From: UBA5336 sp964415675
Lineage (GTDB): Bacteria > Pseudomonadota > Alphaproteobacteria > Caulobacterales > Hyphomonadaceae
NCBI GenBank assembly: GCA_964415675.1
Contig: CAYQBG010000002.1
Span: 186,001-250,000 of the forward strand
Direction of reading: 5' to 3'
Length of the DNA stretch: 64,000 nt
Position 1 is the first letter of the stretch. Each line of letters opens with the position of its first letter. The notes under the pieces were generated by a model. The model worked only from the letters and a program-made list of their open reading frames with translations. It made no database searches and had not been told where the DNA came from. Position numbers and translations under genes: made by a program. Of this stretch, positions 16,646-25,881 are shown in pieces.

Positions 16646-17974
16646 CTAACCGATCGAGGGATCAAAGCTCTCCAGGCCCTTTTCAATCATCACGGCGCCC
16701 GCCTCCCGGTCGATTTCCATTATTGAGAGGCTACGTTCTGCTGTGCCGCCCGGGCGGAAACGGAAAAGGCCATTCAGGCCCATGAAACCATCCTGATCGG
16801 TCAGGCCCGAGCCATCGAGCCGGTTCTGCGCGGCCAGAAGAATTGCGGCAGCTGCGGCATCGTATCCGAGGCTGCTGAGATCGCTTGGCGCACTGGTATA
16901 AATCCGACGGTAATTCTCGGCAAAGCGTTCCAGATCATCGCTCGGCGGGGCGGCGAACCACGCTCCGGCCAATGTCGGCTCACGCCAGAGTTCCGGCTCG
17001 TTCCAGCGGCTTGTGCCCAGGATGCGAAGCTTTCGGATATCGACGCCATAATAGGGGATCAGTGGCGCGACAGCCCGCAGCTTCACGTCGTCTTCCGGTA
17101 TGATGATTGCCACACGATCGGGGCGGGCCGTCACTTCGTCCTTCAACTGATCTGCGACGGCTTTGGCCTCATCGACCGGCGCGTCATTCGATGGCTCATA
17201 GAAACGCGAGACCAGCACCGATCCGCCATTGCGAATCGCTTCCAGCCGCAAGGCGCGTTCGACGCGCTGGCCATAATCGTTGCGCGGCCCAAGAAATGCG
17301 TATGAATCAACGCCCTGGCGCGCGGCGAATTCGACAACCCTGGCGATTTCCTCTTCCACGGCAATCGATGCGAGATAAGCGCCGTCCCCGGCTGCTTCGG
17401 GATCATTCGAAAAGGCGATCACAGGAATGCCCTTCTCGCTGGCAATCGGCTTGACCGCCTGCACATTCTGCGAAAACAGCGGCCCGATCACCACGTCGGC
17501 GCCTTCTTCGATGGCCTCCTGCGTCATCTCGCCAGCACGCGAGGCCGATCCCGCCGTATCTTTGGGCAGGATGAGGAAGCCGTCACCGGCCTTTTCGAAC
17601 AAAGCCATCTCGATGCCTGCGAGCATGCCCTGGGCTTCGGCCCGGACATTTCGGCTGGGATGGCTGAAGGGCAGGAGGATGGCGGCGCGTGTGATCTCGC
17701 GTCCGGCCATGTGCGGCGGCGTGATCTGCGTCGCATCGCCTGCCATCTCATTGGCGAGATCGCCGAGATCGCCCGTGGATATTCCGTCATGGGTGCCTGC
17801 ATCCGGGTCGGTGCGCTCGGGCATCGGATCGACCCGCGGTTCGCCGGTTGAAATCGGGGCCGGGGGACGTGGCGGCGTGCTTGCGCAGGCCGTGACAAGA
17901 ATTGCCGCCAAGATGAGGCTTGGCGCAGACGCCAACACGCGCAATGTTTTCACCGATGTCCTCCTCAGATCCAT
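16646..17974 (-). CDS. Penicillin-binding protein activator, LpoA-like lipoprotein
   Basis: A 442-residue protein with a signal peptide and lipobox (ILVTAC, Cys near 30), a proline-rich linker, and a type I periplasmic-binding fold. The fold shows ITRAAILLPFSHPSRNVR (about 93-110), GADVVIGPLFSQNVQ and IPVIAFSND. This is the C-terminal domain of LpoA, an outer-membrane lipoprotein that stimulates peptidoglycan synthase PBP1A. The N-terminal TPR part of enterobacterial LpoA is missing, as is usual in alphaproteobacteria. The gene is divergent from rsmI, and the two 5' ends overlap. This arrangement is common in the class. Confidence 0.85.
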   Translation of the reverse strand: MDLRRTSVKTLRVLASAPSLILAAILVTACASTPPRPPAPISTGEPRVDPMPERTDPDAGTHDGISTGDLGDLANEMAGDATQITPPHMAGREITRAAILLPFSHPSRNVRAEAQGMLAGIEMALFEKAGDGFLILPKDTAGSASRAGEMTQEAIEEGADVVIGPLFSQNVQAVKPIASEKGIPVIAFSNDPEAAGDGAYLASIAVEEEIARVVEFAARQGVDSYAFLGPRNDYGQRVERALRLEAIRNGGSVLVSRFYEPSNDAPVDEAKAVADQLKDEVTARPDRVAIIIPEDDVKLRAVAPLIPYYGVDIRKLRILGTSRWNEPELWREPTLAGAWFAAPPSDDLERFAENYRRIYTSAPSDLSSLGYDAAAAAILLAAQNRLDGSGLTDQDGFMGLNGLFRFRPGGTAERSLSIMEIDREAGAVMIEKGLESFDPSIG

Positions 17975-18888
17975 CCGACCGGGTGCCGAGCCCGACTCCG
18001 CGCGACACTAGGGCGAGCCCCGAAGGCCCGCAACAGGCGAAGTCCGCGTTTCCGCCCGGCCTTTACATCGTCTCCACGCCAATCGGCAATCTTCGTGACA
18101 TCACATTGCGCGCGCTCGACGCACTGACAGCCTGCGATGAAGTCCTTGCCGAGGATACGCGCGTGGCCCGCCGTTTGCTCGATGCTCATGGCCTGAACGC
18201 CAGACTGACCGCTTATCATGACCATAATGGGGCGCAGAGGCGTCCGGAACTGGTAAAACGCCTGCGCGATGGGGAGACAATCGCACTGGTCAGCGATGCT
18301 GGCACGCCGCTTGTCTCCGATCCGGGCTACAAGCTGGTGCGCGAGGCCGCAGATGCCGGCGTGGATGTTCATCCCGTGCCCGGCGCGTCGGCACTGCTTG
18401 CCGGTCTCGTGACATCAGGCCTGCCAAGCGACCGTTTCCTGTTTGCAGGCTTTGCCCCGTCCAAGCGTGCGGCGCGGCGCAGCTGGCTGAAGGAGATCGC
18501 CAGCGTCCCGGCGACACTGGTGCTCTTTGAGAGCGGGCCCAGGCTTGCGGCTCTATTGGAGGATATGGCGAGCGAAATGGGTGGGGCACGGGACGCGGCG
18601 GTTGCGCGCGAACTGACAAAACTGTTCGAGGAGACCCGGCGCGGCACGCTTTTTGACCTTGCAGGCCATTATCGCGAAGCCGGCCCGCCCAGGGGTGAGA
18701 TTGTGGTCATGGCCGGTCCCCCGCTGGCGGCGTCGGCAAGCGAGGCTGAGATCGACGCTGCACTTACCTCCGCACTTGCGCGCCTGCCGACAAAGGCGGC
18801 AGCAGAGGAAGTGGCCCGTGCGCTCGGACTTGCCAGGCGCGAGGCCTACCAGCGCGCATTGCACCTGAAGGATCGCGGCGATGTCTGA
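17956..18888 (+). CDS. rsmI: 16S rRNA (cytidine1402-2'-O)-methyltransferase RsmI
   Basis: A protein of 310 residues from the ATG at 17956 (MSSSDPSD); another in-frame start at 17920 would overlap the divergent lpoA start more deeply. It shows the RsmI fold of the tetrapyrrole-methylase superfamily: LYIVSTPIGNLRDIT near 37-51, then AEDTR, AYHDHN, ALVSDAGTPLVSDPG and PVPGASALLAGL. A C-terminal HTH-like domain follows. It methylates the 2'-O of C1402 in 16S rRNA using SAM. It is divergent from lpoA and overlaps yraN by 8 bases, so the two are translationally coupled. Confidence 0.95.
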   Translation: MSSSDPSDRVPSPTPRDTRASPEGPQQAKSAFPPGLYIVSTPIGNLRDITLRALDALTACDEVLAEDTRVARRLLDAHGLNARLTAYHDHNGAQRRPELVKRLRDGETIALVSDAGTPLVSDPGYKLVREAADAGVDVHPVPGASALLAGLVTSGLPSDRFLFAGFAPSKRAARRSWLKEIASVPATLVLFESGPRLAALLEDMASEMGGARDAAVARELTKLFEETRRGTLFDLAGHYREAGPPRGEIVVMAGPPLAASASEAEIDAALTSALARLPTKAAAEEVARALGLARREAYQRALHLKDRGDV

Positions 18889-19258
18889 ACGCATGAGAGC
18901 CGAGCGGCGCGGACGTCGCGGTGAGACCGCTGCAGCGCTTTACCTGCGTCTGCTTGGTTACCGGGTCCTCGACCGGCGCGTGCGGACACGGCGCGGCGAG
19001 ATCGATATTGTCGCCTCAAGGCCCGGGCTCCTGGTCTTCGTGGAGGTAAAGATTCGCGCGAGGCGCGAAGATGCCCTTCTGGCGGTCAGGCCTTCGGGCT
19101 GGCAGCGGATTGCTGGGGCTGCGCAGGGTTGGGCCGACAAGCGCCCGGGGTTGGCGGATCATGGACACCGTTTTGACCTCATTGCCCTGCAGCCTTGGCG
19201 TTTGCCGGTGCATGTGATTGATGCTTGGCGCCCTGATTTCGCCCCAACCGGACATTAA
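18881..19258 (+). CDS. yraN: YraN/UPF0102 family nuclease-like protein
   Basis: A protein of 125 residues with the UPF0102 pattern: RRGRRGETAAALYLRLLGY, then RTRRGEIDIVA, LVFVEVKIRAR, and a C-terminal HRFDLIAL. The E-x-D...E-V-K residues are those of a PD-(D/E)XK nuclease-like fold, but the cell role is not established. Its start overlaps the end of rsmI, and rsmI-yraN adjacency is widespread. Confidence 0.92.
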   Translation: MSERMRAERRGRRGETAAALYLRLLGYRVLDRRVRTRRGEIDIVASRPGLLVFVEVKIRARREDALLAVRPSGWQRIAGAAQGWADKRPGLADHGHRFDLIALQPWRLPVHVIDAWRPDFAPTGH

Positions 19259-19301
19259 CCCTCACTCAGCCATGGAACAGGAACGATCAGGGAGTAAAAT
19301 C

Positions 19302-19979
19302 ATGTCTGCCCCCACGTTTGCGCTGCTCACAGCCGCTCTCCTTCCGCTCACAGGGTGCGCGGTTGCGGCCGTTGGTGCCGCCGGCGCGGCCGGTGTGGCC
19401 ACAGTGCAGGAACGATCACTTGGCGAAGCGGTCGATGACGCAGCCGTCTCAAGCGAGATCAAGGCCCAACTCCTCGCCGAGGGGCGTGGATATGGCGAGG
19501 TCGATGTTGAAGTGTCTGCTGGCCTCGTCCTCTTGTCAGGGCGCGTGAACTCGCCCCAGCAACGCATTCGGGCCGAGGATATCGCCTGGGGTGCGAAACG
19601 CACGCGCGATGTGGCCAACGAGATCCGGATCGAGCCGCCCGGCGGCTTCGTGAAGAATGTGTCCGACGAGATCATTACGGCCCGGGTGCGCGCCTCCCTG
19701 TTTGGCGCCAGCCAGGTCCGGAGCTACAATTTCAATATCGAGACCTATGACGGCGTAGTCTATCTGATGGGCATTGCACGCAGTTCCGAAGAATTGAAGG
19801 CGGCGGCGGAAAAGGCCTCCTATGTCGGCGGTGTGGAACAGGTCGTCTCCTTTGTGAGGCTTCGCGATCCGATGCCTCAGGCACCCCGCGGCGACGACGG
19901 GTCTTATCAAGACGGTGAAGGCGGCGCATATTCCCCGGAGCAAGCTGCCGAACGCGACCTGCTCGGCGGTTCCTATTGA
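19302..19979 (+). CDS. BON-domain lipoprotein
   Basis: A protein of 225 residues from the ATG at 19302, chosen for its signal peptide (MSAPTFALLTAALLPLTGC) with a lipobox Cys at 19 and a GGGAG box upstream. After an Ala/Gly-rich linker there are two BON domains (about 45-112 and 118-190), seen as SSEIKAQLLAEG...GLVLLSGRV and ITARVRASLFG...GVVYLMGIA. BON domains bind membranes or lipids; OsmY and DolP-like lipoproteins help keep the envelope intact. The C-terminus is an acidic tail. It lies in the rsmI-yraN-gshB run. Confidence 0.88.
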   Translation: MSAPTFALLTAALLPLTGCAVAAVGAAGAAGVATVQERSLGEAVDDAAVSSEIKAQLLAEGRGYGEVDVEVSAGLVLLSGRVNSPQQRIRAEDIAWGAKRTRDVANEIRIEPPGGFVKNVSDEIITARVRASLFGASQVRSYNFNIETYDGVVYLMGIARSSEELKAAAEKASYVGGVEQVVSFVRLRDPMPQAPRGDDGSYQDGEGGAYSPEQAAERDLLGGSY

Positions 19980-20034
19980 TGACTGACGTGGCCCAGGGTG
20001 CGCGCCAGCAAGCATAAAATGCCGAGGGGGCCAA

Positions 20035-20991
20035 ATGCCGCTACGTGTCGCTGTCCAGATGGATCCGTTGGAACATGTCGATATAGATGCTGATACGACT
20101 TTTGCGCTGATGGAGGCCGCCGAAGCACGCGGTCATCGGCTGTGGGCCTATGGGCCGGAGGATCTCAGCTATTGCGAGGGCCGGGTGGTCGCGACTGCGC
20201 GCCAGGCACAGATACAGCGCGTGGCCGGTGCCCCCGGCATATTGTCCGCACCTGAACGTATCGATCTTGCCAGCGATATTGATGTGGTCCTGATGCGCCA
20301 GGATCCCCCTTTCGACATGGCCTATATCACGGCCTGTCACCTGCTCGAACTGATCGCGGACGACACACTCGTGCTCAATGATCCCGCGCAGGTCCGCTCA
20401 AGCCCGGAGAAACTGTTTCCTCTCCTCTGGCCCGGGATTGTGCCGCCGACACTGATTGCCAGGCGTTCCGATGAGATCACGGCCTTTCGCGAGCGCCATG
20501 GCGACATCATCCTCAAGCCGCTCTATGGCAATGGCGGCGTGGGCGTCTTCCGCCTGCGTGAGGATGATACCAATTTTGCCTCGCTTCTGGAAATGTTCAT
20601 GGACAGGGGGCGCGAGCCCGTGATTGCGCAGGCCTTCCTGCCCGCTGTCAGCGAAGGCGACAAACGTGTCATCCTGATCAATGGAGAGCCCGTCGGTGCG
20701 ATCAATCGCCGGCCGAAAAAAGGGGAGACCCGATCGAATCTCCATGTCGGCGGCACCGCTGAGCCGACAGAGCTGTCCGAAGCAGATCTTGCGATCTGCG
20801 ATACCATCGCGCCTGAGCTGAAACGGCGCGGTCTCGTTCTGGTCGGCATTGACGTGATTGGCGGGCGGCTGACTGAAATCAATGTGACCTCGCCGACCGG
20901 CGTGCAGGAGCTCAGGCGATTTGCGGGTGTCGATGCCTGTGCAGCCTTCTGGGATGTGGTCGATGAAAAGATGAATGCCCAGGCGGCGTGA
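20035..20991 (+). CDS. gshB: Glutathione synthase
   Basis: A protein of 318 residues with an ATP-grasp fold. It has LRVAVQMDPLEHVDIDADTT at the N-terminus, then VLMRQDPPFDMAYIT, NDPAQVRSSPEKLFPL, and ILKPLYGNGGVGVFRL. The loop EGDKRVILINGEPVGAINR and the closing INVTSPTGVQEL follow. It joins gamma-glutamylcysteine and glycine with ATP to make glutathione in the cytosol. GAGGGGG precedes the ATG. Position after rsmI-yraN-BON matches other alphaproteobacteria. Confidence 0.96.
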   Translation: MPLRVAVQMDPLEHVDIDADTTFALMEAAEARGHRLWAYGPEDLSYCEGRVVATARQAQIQRVAGAPGILSAPERIDLASDIDVVLMRQDPPFDMAYITACHLLELIADDTLVLNDPAQVRSSPEKLFPLLWPGIVPPTLIARRSDEITAFRERHGDIILKPLYGNGGVGVFRLREDDTNFASLLEMFMDRGREPVIAQAFLPAVSEGDKRVILINGEPVGAINRRPKKGETRSNLHVGGTAEPTELSEADLAICDTIAPELKRRGLVLVGIDVIGGRLTEINVTSPTGVQELRRFAGVDACAAFWDVVDEKMNAQAA

Positions 20992-21058
20992 ATTCGTTCT
21001 TTATTTGTTCGGATTGATCTGTTAACCTTTTCGACACTGGGTTGAGGAGGGTGCGGTC

Positions 21059-22606
21059 ATGGTTAGCCGGGTCACCACATTCGCATTTGAAGGGATAGAG
21101 GCGCGTCCGGTTGATGTGCAAGTCCAGATAACCGGAGGGGGCACCTATTTCGGTGTTGTCGGCCTTCCAGACAAGGCCGTCGCCGAGAGTCGGGAAAGGG
21201 TGCGCTGCGCCTTTGCGGCGATCGGGTTGGCCTTGCCGCCCAAGCGGATTGTAGTCAATCTTGCCCCCGCGGACATGCCCAAGGAGGGCAGTCATTATGA
21301 CCTCGCCATCGCGCTTGCCGTGCTGGCGGCCATGGGGGTCATCGCCCCGGATGCTCTCGACGGTCATGCGGCTATCGGGGAATTGTCTCTGGATGGCCAG
21401 CTTGGGGAGACACTCGGCGTTCTGCCCGCCGCCATGGGCGCTGAAGGGCTTGGTCTGCGCCTCGTCTGCCCTGAGGTTTGCGGTTCCGAAGCTGCCTGGG
21501 CCGGCGGAGAAGCGGTGGCCGCGCCAAGCCTGATTTCACTGGTGAATCATTTTTCCGGGCGCAGTGTGATTGCGCCACCCAAACAGGGTGAGCTTGGCGA
21601 GCCGCCAGTTGGGCCGGATCTGAAGGATGTCAAAGGGCAGGAGGGGGCCAAAAGGGTTCTCGAAATCGCGGCAGCTGGTGGCCACAATCTCATTTTCTGC
21701 GGGCCGCCCGGATCGGGAAAATCCATGCTCGCACAGAGGCTGCCAGGGCTCCTGCCGCCCTTGTCGCCGCGCGAATTGCTCGAAGTGTCGCAAATCCAGT
21801 CGGTTGCCGGCCTTCTTGCGCGCGGCCGCCTGTCGCGCGAGCGGCCCTTTCGCGCGCCCCATCATTCCGCCTCAATGGCTTCGTTGGTCGGCGGCGGGCT
21901 GAAGGCCCGGCCAGGCGAGGTCTCGCTCGCCCATAATGGCGTTCTGTTTCTTGACGAATTGCCCGAATTTCCCGCTCAGGTGCTCGATAGCCTCCGCCAG
22001 CCGCTGGAAGCCGGCGAGGCGATTGTTTCACGTGCGAACCGGCATGTGCGCTATCCTGCGCGGTTCCAGCTGATCGGTGCCATGAATCCGTGCAAATGCG
22101 GAGGTGGGCCGGGCGAGTCGGCGTGCCGGCGCGGCCCGAAATGTGCGGTGTCCTATCAGTCCCGGCTGTCTGGGCCCTTCATGGACCGGATTGACCTTTT
22201 CTATGATGTTGCGCCGGTCACCGCGATGGATCTTGCCCTGCCGCCCCCGCCTGAGGGGAGCCATGAGGCGGCCGCGCGGGTTGCGGGCGCGCGTGCGGCT
22301 CAGGCGTCCCGCTATGGCGAGCCTGAAAGTGACACGCGCCGTCCGGTCAATGCGGATGCGCCGGTGCCGGAGCTTGACAGGATCGCGGCGCCGGACGCGC
22401 CGGGCGCCGCACTGCTGGCTGATGCGGCGCAGAAGCTGGCGCTCACGGCGCGGGCCTATCATCGCGTGCTCAAGGTCGCGCGCACGATTGCCGATCTTGA
22501 TGGAAGCGTTGCTGTACGCCGTCTTCACCTGGCCGAGGCCCTGTCCTATCGGCGCCGCCCACCGGGCCAGGCCGAGGGCGTGGCGGCCGGCTCGCTCGCG
22601 CGTTAA
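21059..22606 (+). CDS. comM: YifB/ComM family Mg-chelatase-like AAA+ ATPase
   Basis: A protein of 515 residues. An N-terminal Lon-substrate-like domain (VDVQVQITGGGTYFGVVGLP; LPPKRIVVNLAPADMPKEGSHYDLAIALAVL) is followed by an AAA+ module. Walker A is CGPPGSGKSMLAQRL (about 218-232), Walker B is VLFLDELPEF and the sensor region is IGAMNPCKCG. A Cys cluster (C-x-C...C...C) follows. ComM is a hexameric branch-migration helicase that aids integration of DNA taken up by transformation. The gene stands between gshB and the hybrid kinase on the same strand. Confidence 0.93.
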   Translation: MVSRVTTFAFEGIEARPVDVQVQITGGGTYFGVVGLPDKAVAESRERVRCAFAAIGLALPPKRIVVNLAPADMPKEGSHYDLAIALAVLAAMGVIAPDALDGHAAIGELSLDGQLGETLGVLPAAMGAEGLGLRLVCPEVCGSEAAWAGGEAVAAPSLISLVNHFSGRSVIAPPKQGELGEPPVGPDLKDVKGQEGAKRVLEIAAAGGHNLIFCGPPGSGKSMLAQRLPGLLPPLSPRELLEVSQIQSVAGLLARGRLSRERPFRAPHHSASMASLVGGGLKARPGEVSLAHNGVLFLDELPEFPAQVLDSLRQPLEAGEAIVSRANRHVRYPARFQLIGAMNPCKCGGGPGESACRRGPKCAVSYQSRLSGPFMDRIDLFYDVAPVTAMDLALPPPPEGSHEAAARVAGARAAQASRYGEPESDTRRPVNADAPVPELDRIAAPDAPGAALLADAAQKLALTARAYHRVLKVARTIADLDGSVAVRRLHLAEALSYRRRPPGQAEGVAAGSLAR

Positions 22607-22641
22607 GGGCTTGCTCAGCATGATTGTGGCAGGTGTTCACC

Positions 22642-24114
22642 ATGGCCGAACAAGACGACACCGACCCGAAGGAGACGTTTCTCGCCACGGCGAGTCACGA
22701 AATTCGCACACCCCTGAACGGGATTCTCGGCACGGTCTCCCTGCTACTGGAAACCGACTTATCGCCGTCACAACGCGAATATGCCGAGGCAATCCGCAAA
22801 TCGGGCTCGCGTCTTCTCGACCTTCTCAACAATGTGCTCGATCATGCACGGCTGGATTCAGGGCGGCTCGAACTGGAGGCGGAAGATTTCTGTCCGGTGG
22901 GCCTGGCGCGTGAAGTGGTCGAGCTTCTCAGTCCGCGAGCCCATGCTGGCGGACTCGACATTGCTTCGCGTGCGCTGCACCTGCCTGCGGCGACGCGGCG
23001 CGGCGATGCGGGACGGATCCGCCAGATCCTGTTCAATCTTCTCGGTAATGCCCTGAAATTCACCGAGCGCGGGGCAGTCCTGCTGGATATTGTTCCGCGC
23101 GGCGAAAGCGTGATCTGGCGGGTGACGGACACAGGCCCCGGCATTGACGCCAATGAGCGCGAAGCCCTTTTCGAGGCTTTCCGGCAGGCACATGCGGGCG
23201 ATGCCCATAAGGATGGCGGGGTCGGGCTCGGCCTTTCGATTACGCGGCGTCTGACGCAATTGCTTGGCGGTGAAATGCGTGTTTCGGGCGCCAGGGGGCT
23301 TGGCACCAGCTTCGAGGTAGAGATTCCACTGGGGCACGCCGACAAGGCGCCCGCACATGATCTGCCGCGGCTTGAGTCCCGGGTTGGGCTTGTCGGCCTG
23401 CCGCCCGCGACAAGCCTTGCTGCAGCTGCCTCCCTGACGGATGCCTGCGCCCAGCCCGTCACTTTCGAGGCTGGCGCCATAGCGTTGGCAGCGCGGTGCG
23501 ACAGCCTGCTGCTTGCCGCCGAACTGCCCGAACCTGCCATACGAGACCTTGCCGCCTGTGTCCCCAGTCTTGTTGTTCTTCGTCCGGAGGATCGCGGCGC
23601 AATCGGGCGGTTCCGCGATCTCGGCTGCGTCGGCTGGCTGGTGCGACCCTTGCGCGCCTCCTCGCTGGTCGAACGGGTCTGGCTGGCCCAGTCGGGTACT
23701 CTTGCCGAGGATGGCCAGGTTGATGTGACCGGCTCCGGGCGGGTGCTGATCGCGGATGACAATCCGGTCAATGCGCTGATTGCACGCCGTGCCTTGGAAT
23801 CGGCCGGATTCACGGTCACAGTCGCAGCCACCGGGGTGGAGGCTCTTGAAGCGGTGGAGAATATGCGACCCGATCTCGTTTTCATGGACCTTCGAATGCC
23901 TGTTATGGACGGGTTCGAGGCGACCCGGCGCCTGCGCGAGCGCGGGCTCGACGCGCCGATCATCGCGATCTCGGCCGAAATAAATCCCAAAGTTGAGCAG
24001 GATGCGCATGAGGCCGGGGCCAGCCAGGTCGCGGCCAAGCCGATTGATCCGGAAACCTTGCGGCGGCTCGCGCTTCGCTGGACGACGCAGATGCTGAAGG
24101 CGGGGGCTGCATGA
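22642..24114 (+). CDS. Soluble hybrid histidine kinase with degenerate and true receiver domains
   Basis: A protein of 490 residues from the ATG at 22642. It starts almost directly at the dimerisation helix (ATASHEIRTPLNGIL, His at 19), so it has no sensor domain or membrane segment. The catalytic domain has NLLGNALKFT, VTDTGPGID and GVGLGLSITRRL. Residues about 240-365 look like a receiver that has lost its phospho-acceptor. A C-terminal receiver (ADDNPVNALIARRAL, DLVFMDLRMPVMDG with Asp about 416, KPID) is complete. It presumably takes its signal from a partner protein. The stop overlaps the next start by 4 bases, so it is coupled to the transporter gene. Confidence 0.9.
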   Translation: MAEQDDTDPKETFLATASHEIRTPLNGILGTVSLLLETDLSPSQREYAEAIRKSGSRLLDLLNNVLDHARLDSGRLELEAEDFCPVGLAREVVELLSPRAHAGGLDIASRALHLPAATRRGDAGRIRQILFNLLGNALKFTERGAVLLDIVPRGESVIWRVTDTGPGIDANEREALFEAFRQAHAGDAHKDGGVGLGLSITRRLTQLLGGEMRVSGARGLGTSFEVEIPLGHADKAPAHDLPRLESRVGLVGLPPATSLAAAASLTDACAQPVTFEAGAIALAARCDSLLLAAELPEPAIRDLAACVPSLVVLRPEDRGAIGRFRDLGCVGWLVRPLRASSLVERVWLAQSGTLAEDGQVDVTGSGRVLIADDNPVNALIARRALESAGFTVTVAATGVEALEAVENMRPDLVFMDLRMPVMDGFEATRRLRERGLDAPIIAISAEINPKVEQDAHEAGASQVAAKPIDPETLRRLALRWTTQMLKAGAA

Positions 24115-25865
24115 CCGAAAGCGCCGCCACGCCGGAGACCATCCGCCAGCCACGCTTTGTGCGCGCGATGAAGGCGCTCAACAATCGCCGCATGGGCGCG
24201 ATGCTGATCCTTTCCTTTGCCGCAAGTCTGCCGATGGGCGCCGTACTCGGCACACTCACCGCATGGCTGACGACCGAAGGCATTACGCCTGCGGTGATTG
24301 GCAATTTCTCTCTGGTGACGCTCGGCTATGCCTTCAAATATCTTTGGGCGCCTGCCTTCAAGGATGCCCACATTCCGCCCTGGCTGAAGATCGGGGCGCG
24401 TCGAGGCTGGCTGGTGACGTTGCAGACGCTGATCGCCGGCCTGCTCCTGCTGCTCGCTTTCTCGGACCCGGCCGACAATATCGCCTTGGTGGCGCTTGTC
24501 GCCTTCGCCATCGCCTTCCTGTCGCCGACCCATGACATTGTGCTTGATGCCTGGCGGATCGAGGTGGCGCGAACTGACGAGGATAAGGATCTCATGTCCG
24601 CGCTCTATCAGTTCGGCTACAAATCCGGCACATTTATCACCGGTTTCGTTGCATTGCTGATGGCCGCGCGTTTTGGCTGGACCGCTGTCTATGTCATGAT
24701 TGGCGCCTTCATGGCCCTGACCATTGTCGGGTCGCTGCTGGCCCCGGAGCCGGCTGCTTCACGCCTGTCTAAGTCTGAGCGGCTGAGCTTCCTGCCCGGT
24801 TTGCCACGCGAGCGGGCCACCGTGTCGGTATTCCTGGTCGCGGCCGGTTGGCTGGCCGCCTTTGTGATGATCTTCTGGTTCATCACTGAGGCGCTCGTCT
24901 TGCAGACCGGCGCCAGCGGCAGCAGTTTCGTGCGCCAGAGGGGACCCTGGATCGTGGGTCTGACAGTGCTCTTGCCGGCGCTGGTTTCAGTCTGGCTGGT
25001 GGTGAGCGGGGCAGCCGCGCCGCAGCGCCAGTCCCTTGCAGACAATGCGCGCGAGCCGCGCACACACCGGCTTCTTGGCGTACTTTTTCGCTCAATCTTC
25101 GATCCCTTGATGGAACTGATTGCTCGCCTGCGGTGGGGGGCGGTTCTGGTCCTGCTTCTGGCTCTGACTTATCGATTCACCGATGCGGTATGGGGATCGT
25201 TCGCATATCCCTTCTATCTTGGTGAGAATTTCGGCGCGCTTGGTCACTCCCTGGACGATGTGGCGATCGCGTCGAAATTCTTTGGCGTGATAGCAACCAT
25301 ACTTGGTTCCCTTGTGGGGGCCGTGCTCATCGCCGCGATCGGGCGCATGCCGGTCTTCTTCATTGGCGGTGTCGTCGCAGCCGTAACCAATCTGCTTTAT
25401 GCCGATCTCGCAGCCGGCGCCGCAGCGCTGGATGGATTCCTGACCTACACCCGTCTTGATGTTCCGCTTGTTGCCTTTGCCGAATGGGCCGCCGCGATCC
25501 AGCCAGAGGATGTTGCGATTGCCCCCGATCAGGGCCAGAGAATGGCTCGTCTCATGGTGACAATCTTCGCCGAGAATGTCGCAGGCGGGCTCGCGCTGGT
25601 GGCGATGACCGCGTACCTCACCTCGGTCGTCAATCCGCGTTTCGCCGCCGTGCAATATGCCCTGCTGGCATCACTGACCATGCTGATTGGCACGCTCGGT
25701 CGCCCCATGCTCGGTGAGATGATCGAAGCCCAGGGCTTTTATACCGTGTTCATCGTAACCTTCTGGCTCGGCGGTGTGGCTGTGGTGCTGTCCGTGATCG
25801 AATGGATCCGGCAGGTGCGGGATACGAGTCACAAGACCTCGCTCGTCCTGGCGCAGGATGAATAG
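24111..25865 (+). CDS. MFS transporter, AmpG-like (muropeptide permease family)
   Basis: A 584-residue membrane protein with about 12 or more hydrophobic segments. The N-terminal pattern GAMLILSFAASLPMGAV, then ITPAVIGNFSLVTLGYAFKYLWAP, LSPTHDIVLDAWRIEV and SALYQFGYKSG is typical of the AmpG/PAT family. AmpG imports anhydro-muropeptides for cell-wall recycling and for AmpC induction. The protein is longer than many AmpGs because of the loop near 290-330. It overlaps the hybrid kinase gene and ends convergent with maeB. Confidence 0.82.
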   Translation: MTESAATPETIRQPRFVRAMKALNNRRMGAMLILSFAASLPMGAVLGTLTAWLTTEGITPAVIGNFSLVTLGYAFKYLWAPAFKDAHIPPWLKIGARRGWLVTLQTLIAGLLLLLAFSDPADNIALVALVAFAIAFLSPTHDIVLDAWRIEVARTDEDKDLMSALYQFGYKSGTFITGFVALLMAARFGWTAVYVMIGAFMALTIVGSLLAPEPAASRLSKSERLSFLPGLPRERATVSVFLVAAGWLAAFVMIFWFITEALVLQTGASGSSFVRQRGPWIVGLTVLLPALVSVWLVVSGAAAPQRQSLADNAREPRTHRLLGVLFRSIFDPLMELIARLRWGAVLVLLLALTYRFTDAVWGSFAYPFYLGENFGALGHSLDDVAIASKFFGVIATILGSLVGAVLIAAIGRMPVFFIGGVVAAVTNLLYADLAAGAAALDGFLTYTRLDVPLVAFAEWAAAIQPEDVAIAPDQGQRMARLMVTIFAENVAGGLALVAMTAYLTSVVNPRFAAVQYALLASLTMLIGTLGRPMLGEMIEAQGFYTVFIVTFWLGGVAVVLSVIEWIRQVRDTSHKTSLVLAQDE

Positions 25866-25881
25866 GCGACATGCGGCCTAT
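25862..25881. terminator. Short hairpin shared by convergent gene ends
   Basis: ATAGGC (25862-25867) pairs with GCCTAT (25876-25881) across an 8-base loop. It overlaps the stop codons of both the AmpG-like and maeB genes, which are only 12 bases apart. No U-tract is present, so termination is a weak inference. Confidence 0.3.

Noticed and set aside
22842..24533. Minus-strand frame of 563 residues opposite the hybrid kinase
   Set aside because: The opposite strand encodes clear kinase and receiver motifs. The antisense frame is Ser/Arg/Ala-rich noise.
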